This document shows, piece by piece, positions 6,111 through 9,162 of a stretch of 9,162 nucleotides of DNA. Origin of the DNA: Pseudomonadota bacterium (GTDB taxonomy: Bacteria; Desulfobacterota; Desulfovibrionia; Desulfovibrionales; Desulfovibrionaceae); the NCBI GenBank assembly GCA_023390395.1, contig JAEWCY010000064.1, positions 1-9,162 of the forward strand. Reading direction: 5' to 3'. The notes beneath the pieces are model-generated. The model ran no database searches and had not been told where the DNA came from. It was given only the letters and a program-made list of their open reading frames with translations. The translations under genes were made by a program, and so were the position numbers. How positions within the stretch are numbered: position 1 is the stretch's first letter; each line of letters begins with the position of its first letter.

Positions 6111-7541
6111 CTACTTGTAGTAAATCTTGATCTCGTTGGTCCCCGGCGTGTCGTTGCCGGGGGTGGGGCGGCCGGCGGTGATGACCACCGGCTCGCCGGG
6201 CGCGATGTCCGGGCAGGCCCGCACGAACTCCTCCACCCGGGCCATGTGGTCCTCGTCGGGGCCCACCTCGATCAGGCGCGGCCGCACGCCCCAGGCGAAA
6301 TTGAGGAAGCGCAGCACGCGCGGGTCCGGCGTCACGCCGAAGATCTGCTGGCGCGGCCGGCGGCTGGAGGTGATGCGGGCGTTGTAGCCGCTTAAGGAGT
6401 GGCACACGATGGCCTTGCCCTCCATGTTGTCGGCGATGAGGCAGGCCGAATAGGCCACGAACTTGCCCGGATTCTTCTCCCGCTTGGGCGCGTAGGGCGA
6501 AGGGATGCGCTCCAGGTAGTACTCCAGCGCGTTGTCGGAAATCTCCCGCATCACCCGCACCGTCTCGACCACATGGTCGCCCACGGCCGTCTCCTCGGAC
6601 AGCATGACGCAGTCCGCGCCGTCCAGGATGGCGTTGGCCACGTCCGTGGATTCCGCCCGGGTCGGGATGGGGTTTTTGACCATGGACAGCAGCATCTGCG
6701 TGGCCACGATGACCGGCCGCTGGGCGTGGCGGCAGGCCCGGATGATCTTCTTCTGGATGATGGGCAGCTCGGGGATGGGGCATTCCAGGCCCAGGTCGCC
6801 GCGCGCCACCATGACCGCGTCCGTGATTTTCAGGATCTCGTCGAGGTTGTCCACGGCGTTTTGGCGCTCGAGCTTGGAGACCACGGGCATCCACACGCCG
6901 TGCTTCTTGATCTCGTCCTTGGTCATGACCACGTCGCCGGCGTTTTGCACGAAGGAGATGGCCACGGCGTCCACGCCCACGTCGATGCCCTCGTGCAGGT
7001 CCTTGACGTCCTTGGCCGTCAGCGCCGGCAGGGGATGGTGCTTGCCGGGGAAGGCGATGCCCTTGTTCGACGAGAGCAGCCCCGCGTTCTGGGCCTCGAT
7101 CTCGTAGAGCCGGTCGGCCTTGATCTCGCGGGTGACGTGGAACTGGAGCAGACCGTCGCTCAAGTTGACCGGCATGCCCACGCGCAGCCCGGCCAGAAGC
7201 TCGGGCATGTCCAGCGACACGAACACCCGCTCGTCCCGGGCCGGGTCGGGCCGCTCGTCGGGGAGTCCCAGCAGCAAGGCCTCGCCCTTGCCCACGGTGC
7301 GCGGCGAATCGGCCACCTCGCCGATGCGGGTCTTGGGGCCGCACAAATCGGCCAGGGCGGTCAGCGGGATGCCGAACTCGCCCTCCAGGGACCGGATGGT
7401 CTTGATGACAGGTTCGAAATAGGCGGCGTCGGCATGGGAGAAGTTCAGGCGGAAGATGCGCACGCCGTGCCGAACCATCTCACGCATGGTTTCGGGCTTG
7501 AGCGACGCAGGTCCCAGGGTGGCCACGATCTTGGTGTGCAT
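6111..7541 (-). CDS. pyk: Pyruvate kinase
   Basis: Catalyses phosphoenolpyruvate + ADP to pyruvate + ATP, the last step of glycolysis, in the cytoplasm. The protein has 476 residues, the normal size, with A, B and C domains. Active-site features: Arg31 and Asn33 in RLNFSH (31-36); Asp65 in LADLCGPKTRIG (63-74); Lys223 and Glu225 in SKLERQNAVDNLDEIL (222-237); ARGDLG (246-251) with Asp249; Thr281 in ATQM (280-283); then PTRAESTDVANAILDGAD (293-310). At the position of muscle-enzyme Glu117 this protein has Lys70, with Leu66 and Ile73 nearby, the pattern of K+-independent pyruvate kinases. MLSEETA replaces the common MLSGETA. The start is the ATG at 7541, with GGAGG (7547-7551) five bases upstream; an ATG at 7601 would add 20 residues without similarity to the family. 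It converges on the MFS gene and diverges from the DUF1844-argC unit. The identity is secure; effector control is not visible. Confidence 0.96.
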   Translation of the reverse strand: MHTKIVATLGPASLKPETMREMVRHGVRIFRLNFSHADAAYFEPVIKTIRSLEGEFGIPLTALADLCGPKTRIGEVADSPRTVGKGEALLLGLPDERPDPARDERVFVSLDMPELLAGLRVGMPVNLSDGLLQFHVTREIKADRLYEIEAQNAGLLSSNKGIAFPGKHHPLPALTAKDVKDLHEGIDVGVDAVAISFVQNAGDVVMTKDEIKKHGVWMPVVSKLERQNAVDNLDEILKITDAVMVARGDLGLECPIPELPIIQKKIIRACRHAQRPVIVATQMLLSMVKNPIPTRAESTDVANAILDGADCVMLSEETAVGDHVVETVRVMREISDNALEYYLERIPSPYAPKREKNPGKFVAYSACLIADNMEGKAIVCHSLSGYNARITSSRRPRQQIFGVTPDPRVLRFLNFAWGVRPRLIEVGPDEDHMARVEEFVRACPDIAPGEPVVITAGRPTPGNDTPGTNEIKIYYK

Positions 7542-7546
7542 GTTTG

Positions 7547-7551
7547 CCTCC
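7547..7551 (-). promoter_or_regulatory. Ribosome binding site deciding the pyk start
   Basis: GGAGG, read on the minus strand, ends five bases before the ATG at 7541. That ATG opens MHTKIVATLGPAS, the typical N terminus of the family, so the longer frame beginning at 7601 is unlikely to be used. Confidence 0.75.
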
Positions 7552-7601
7552 AGGCGTATCCGGTCCGCTCCCCGGCGCGAGGCGGGAAAAAGCGGATGCA
7601 T

Positions 7602-7634
7602 GCCGGACGGGTTTGAGATAGGCTAAACCCCGGC
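7602..7634. repeat. Bulged hairpin in the pyk / DUF1844 divergent gap
   Basis: GGGTTT (7609-7614) pairs with AAACCC (7625-7630), and the outer arms GCCG (7602-7605) and CGGC (7631-7634) extend the stem across a 3-base bulge. The loop GAGATAGGCT is the most A/T-rich part of this 181-base gap (7542-7722). The site is 61 bases upstream of the pyk ATG and 89 bases upstream of the chosen DUF1844 start, so it may be an operator or a 5'-leader structure. No convincing promoter hexamers are visible in the gap. Confidence 0.3.
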
Positions 7635-7722
7635 TGATTGCCGTTTCGCGACAAGCCCCTGTCTACCGAGGGCGCGCGTTTTGGACAAGGCCGAAGGCAT
7701 GCCGCCAAGGGGGAATCGTTTC

Positions 7723-8043
7723 ATGGGCAGCGACAAGGATCTCAACGGGGCCAAGGCCGCCGGAACCTGCAAGGAGGCCCGGAGCGGGCAGGAGCCGTGC
7801 TTTCCGCCCGTGTCCTTCATCACGTTCGTCTTGTCCCTGGCCCAGTCGGCCATGGTGCTCATGGGCGAGGCCCCGGACCCGGAATCCGGCGCGTACATGC
7901 AGAACCTGCCCCAGGCCAAGCACACCATCGACATCCTGGCCATGCTCGACTGCAAGACCCGCGGCAACCTCGGCCCCGAGGAACGCGAGGTCCTGGAAAC
8001 CATCCTGTGCGAACTGCGCATGGCCTACGTGAAAAAGCAGTAA
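7723..8043 (+). CDS. DUF1844 domain protein
   Basis: A small protein of 106 residues from the chosen start. The DUF1844 core runs from PPVSFITFVLSLAQSAM (28-44) through LPQAKHTIDILAML (62-75) and KTRGNLGPEEREVLE (78-92) to a final helix, LCELRMAYVKK (95-105). The function of the family is not known to me. It is predicted to be mostly helical; the stretch 31-48 is hydrophobic but reads more like a packing or amphipathic helix than a clear membrane span. Four cysteines (16, 26, 77, 96) are present without a CxxC pair. The ATG at 7723 has AAGGGGG (7707-7713) nine bases upstream; an ATG at 7699 and a TTG at 7681 are in frame and cannot be excluded, and residues before the core are not conserved enough to decide. 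argC follows after 16 bases, so the two are almost certainly co-transcribed. Confidence 0.82.
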   Translation: MGSDKDLNGAKAAGTCKEARSGQEPCFPPVSFITFVLSLAQSAMVLMGEAPDPESGAYMQNLPQAKHTIDILAMLDCKTRGNLGPEEREVLETILCELRMAYVKKQ

Positions 8044-8059
8044 CCCCCCGGAGCACGCC

Positions 8060-9112
8060 ATGGAAACCATTCCCGTCGGCCTCGTCGGCGTCACGGGCTA
8101 TACCGGCATGGAGCTGGCCCGGATACTGGCCGTCCATCCCCTGCTGCGCCTGACGCGGGCCACCTCCCGCACCGAGGCCGGCAAGCCCCTGGCCGCCATC
8201 TACCCCTTCCTGCAGGGCTTCATGGCCGGCGACGTCCTCATGACCGAACCAGACGCCGCCGACCTGGCCGGGGCCTGCAAGCTGGTCTTCCTGGCCGTGC
8301 CCCACGGCGCGGCCATGGACTACGCCGCCGAACTTCTGGCCGCCGGGCTCGCCGTCGTGGACCTCTCCGCCGACTTCCGCCTGGCCGACAAGGAGGTCTA
8401 CGCCGCCTGGTACGGCCTGGACCACCGCCACCCCGAGCTTTTGTCCCAGGCCGTCTACGGCCTGCCCGAACTCTACGGCCCGGCCATCCGCCAGGCGCGG
8501 CTCGTGGCCAACCCCGGCTGCTACCCGACCTCCGTCATCCTGGGGCTGGCCCCGGCCCTGGCCGCCGGGCTGGTCGAGACCGACGGCATCGTGGCCGACA
8601 GCAAGTCCGGCGCGTCCGGGGCCGGGCGCAAGGCCGCCGTGCCCACGCTTTTCTGCGAGGTCCACGACACCTTCCGGGCCTACGGCCTGGGCAAGCACCG
8701 CCACACTCCGGAGATCGAGCAGGAGGTGTCCAAGCTCGCCGGCGCGGACGTGACCCTGTCGTTCAACCCGCACTTGCTGCCCATCGACCGGGGCATCCTC
8801 TCCACCATCTACACGCGCCTGACGCGCCAGGCGACGGTGGAGGAGATCCACGCGCTTTACCAAAAGCACTACGCGGACAAGCCCTGGGTGCGCGTGCTGC
8901 CGCTCGGCAAGCTCCCGGAGACGCGCTTCGTGCGCGGCACCATGTTCTGCGACATCGGGCTCGTGGTCGACGCGCGCACCGGCCGGCTCATCGTCGTCTC
9001 GGCCATCGACAACCTCTGCCGGGGCGCTTCCGGCCAGGCCGTGGCCTGCGCCAACCTCATGTGCGGCCTGCCCGTGGACACGGGCCTGCATTTGGCGCCG
9101 ATGATGCCGTAG
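8060..9112 (+). CDS. argC: N-acetyl-gamma-glutamyl-phosphate reductase
   Basis: Reduces N-acetylglutamyl 5-phosphate to N-acetylglutamate 5-semialdehyde with NADPH, the third step of arginine synthesis, in the cytoplasm. The protein has 350 residues, normal for the family. The N-terminal NADP-binding loop is GLVGVTGYTG (7-16), with glycines at every third position. The catalytic Cys154 lies in ANPGCYPTS (150-158) and the catalytic-site His215 in KHRHTPEIEQ (212-221). SKSGASGAGR (181-190) and the C-terminal AIDNLCRGASGQAV (315-328) are also family hallmarks. GGAG (8050-8053) is six bases upstream of the ATG. It forms a unit with the DUF1844 gene and ends at a hairpin terminator. No other arg genes are in the window, so arginine synthesis genes appear scattered in this genome. 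No ARG-box-like operator could be identified. Confidence 0.97.
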   Translation: METIPVGLVGVTGYTGMELARILAVHPLLRLTRATSRTEAGKPLAAIYPFLQGFMAGDVLMTEPDAADLAGACKLVFLAVPHGAAMDYAAELLAAGLAVVDLSADFRLADKEVYAAWYGLDHRHPELLSQAVYGLPELYGPAIRQARLVANPGCYPTSVILGLAPALAAGLVETDGIVADSKSGASGAGRKAAVPTLFCEVHDTFRAYGLGKHRHTPEIEQEVSKLAGADVTLSFNPHLLPIDRGILSTIYTRLTRQATVEEIHALYQKHYADKPWVRVLPLGKLPETRFVRGTMFCDIGLVVDARTGRLIVVSAIDNLCRGASGQAVACANLMCGLPVDTGLHLAPMMP

Positions 9113-9133
9113 CGAGAAAAGACGGAAGATGCG

Positions 9134-9162
9134 GGGAGGGAACCCCTTTTTGAAAAAAGGGG
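9134..9162 (+). terminator. Terminator hairpin after argC, cut by window end
   Basis: CCCCTTTT (9143-9150) pairs with AAAAGGGG (9155-9162) around a TGAA loop. The preceding GGGGAGGGAA (9133-9142) would extend the stem if TTCCCTCCCC follows beyond the window. From memory, hairpins of this form, AACCCCTTTTTGAAAAAAGGGGTT with flanking purine/pyrimidine arms, recur after genes in Desulfovibrio-type genomes. It starts about 20 bases after the argC stop. Confidence 0.75.

Noticed and set aside
5917..7344. Alternative minus-strand frame across pyk
   Set aside because: An Arg/Gly-rich shadow of the true pyk frame, which has all the active-site residues.
7542..7601. Upstream ATG giving a 20-residue extension of pyruvate kinase
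   Set aside because: The extension has no family similarity, and the ATG at 7541 has a well-placed GGAGG and the typical N terminus.
7681..7722. TTG (7681) or ATG (7699) as the start of the DUF1844 gene
   Set aside because: Both are in frame and possible, but the ATG at 7723 has the stronger purine-rich site upstream. Kept as alternatives, not as the call.
1..9162. Mobile elements, CRISPR arrays, tRNA/rRNA genes, toxin-antitoxin or defence systems
   Set aside because: I found no transposase or integrase motifs, no regular spaced repeats, no tRNA-like cloverleaf and no defence-type domains. Base composition and gene style look uniform across the window.

Overview
The window is an ordinary chromosomal stretch of a GC-rich (by eye about two-thirds G+C) Gram-negative bacterium. 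The gene families, the DUF1844 gene directly before argC, and a CCCCTTTTTGAAAAAAGGGG hairpin after argC all fit Desulfovibrionaceae (a Desulfovibrio / Solidesulfovibrio-like sulfate reducer). That assignment is an inference from memory, not from a search. I see no mobile elements, CRISPR arrays, rRNA or tRNA genes, and no frameshifted genes.

Layout. (1) 1-1352, plus strand: the 3' end of a tryptophan operon, with trpB cut by the window edge and trpA joined to it by a 4-base ATGA overlap. (2) 1353-2067: a gap with two GC-rich hairpins, then a LysE/RhtB-type amino-acid exporter. (3) 2123-3614: two phosphotransfer signalling genes facing each other. A plus-strand protein has the order receiver - HisKA - HATPase, and a minus-strand single-domain CheY-like receiver overlaps its end by 29 bases. 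(4) 3714-4370, minus: a PhoU-family protein lying upstream of, and on the same strand as, the CheY-like gene. (5) 4371-4619: a divergent intergenic region with a dyad, leading into a 14-TM-type MFS transporter at 4620-6047, plus. (6) 6065-6102: a strong hairpin that probably terminates both the MFS gene and the converging pyruvate kinase gene (6111-7541, minus). (7) 7723-9112, plus: a small DUF1844 protein followed after 16 bases by argC (arginine biosynthesis), closed by a terminator hairpin cut by the window end.

How the genes relate. The window mixes amino-acid metabolism (tryptophan and arginine synthesis, possible amino-acid export), central carbon metabolism (pyruvate kinase), phosphate signalling (PhoU without pst/pho neighbours) and two-component signalling. 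I find no coherent new multi-gene system. The points most worth a second look are the overlapping receiver-kinase / CheY pair, the DUF1844-argC pairing, the K+-independent signature of the pyruvate kinase, the altered second metal motif in PhoU, and several hairpins without U-tracts.
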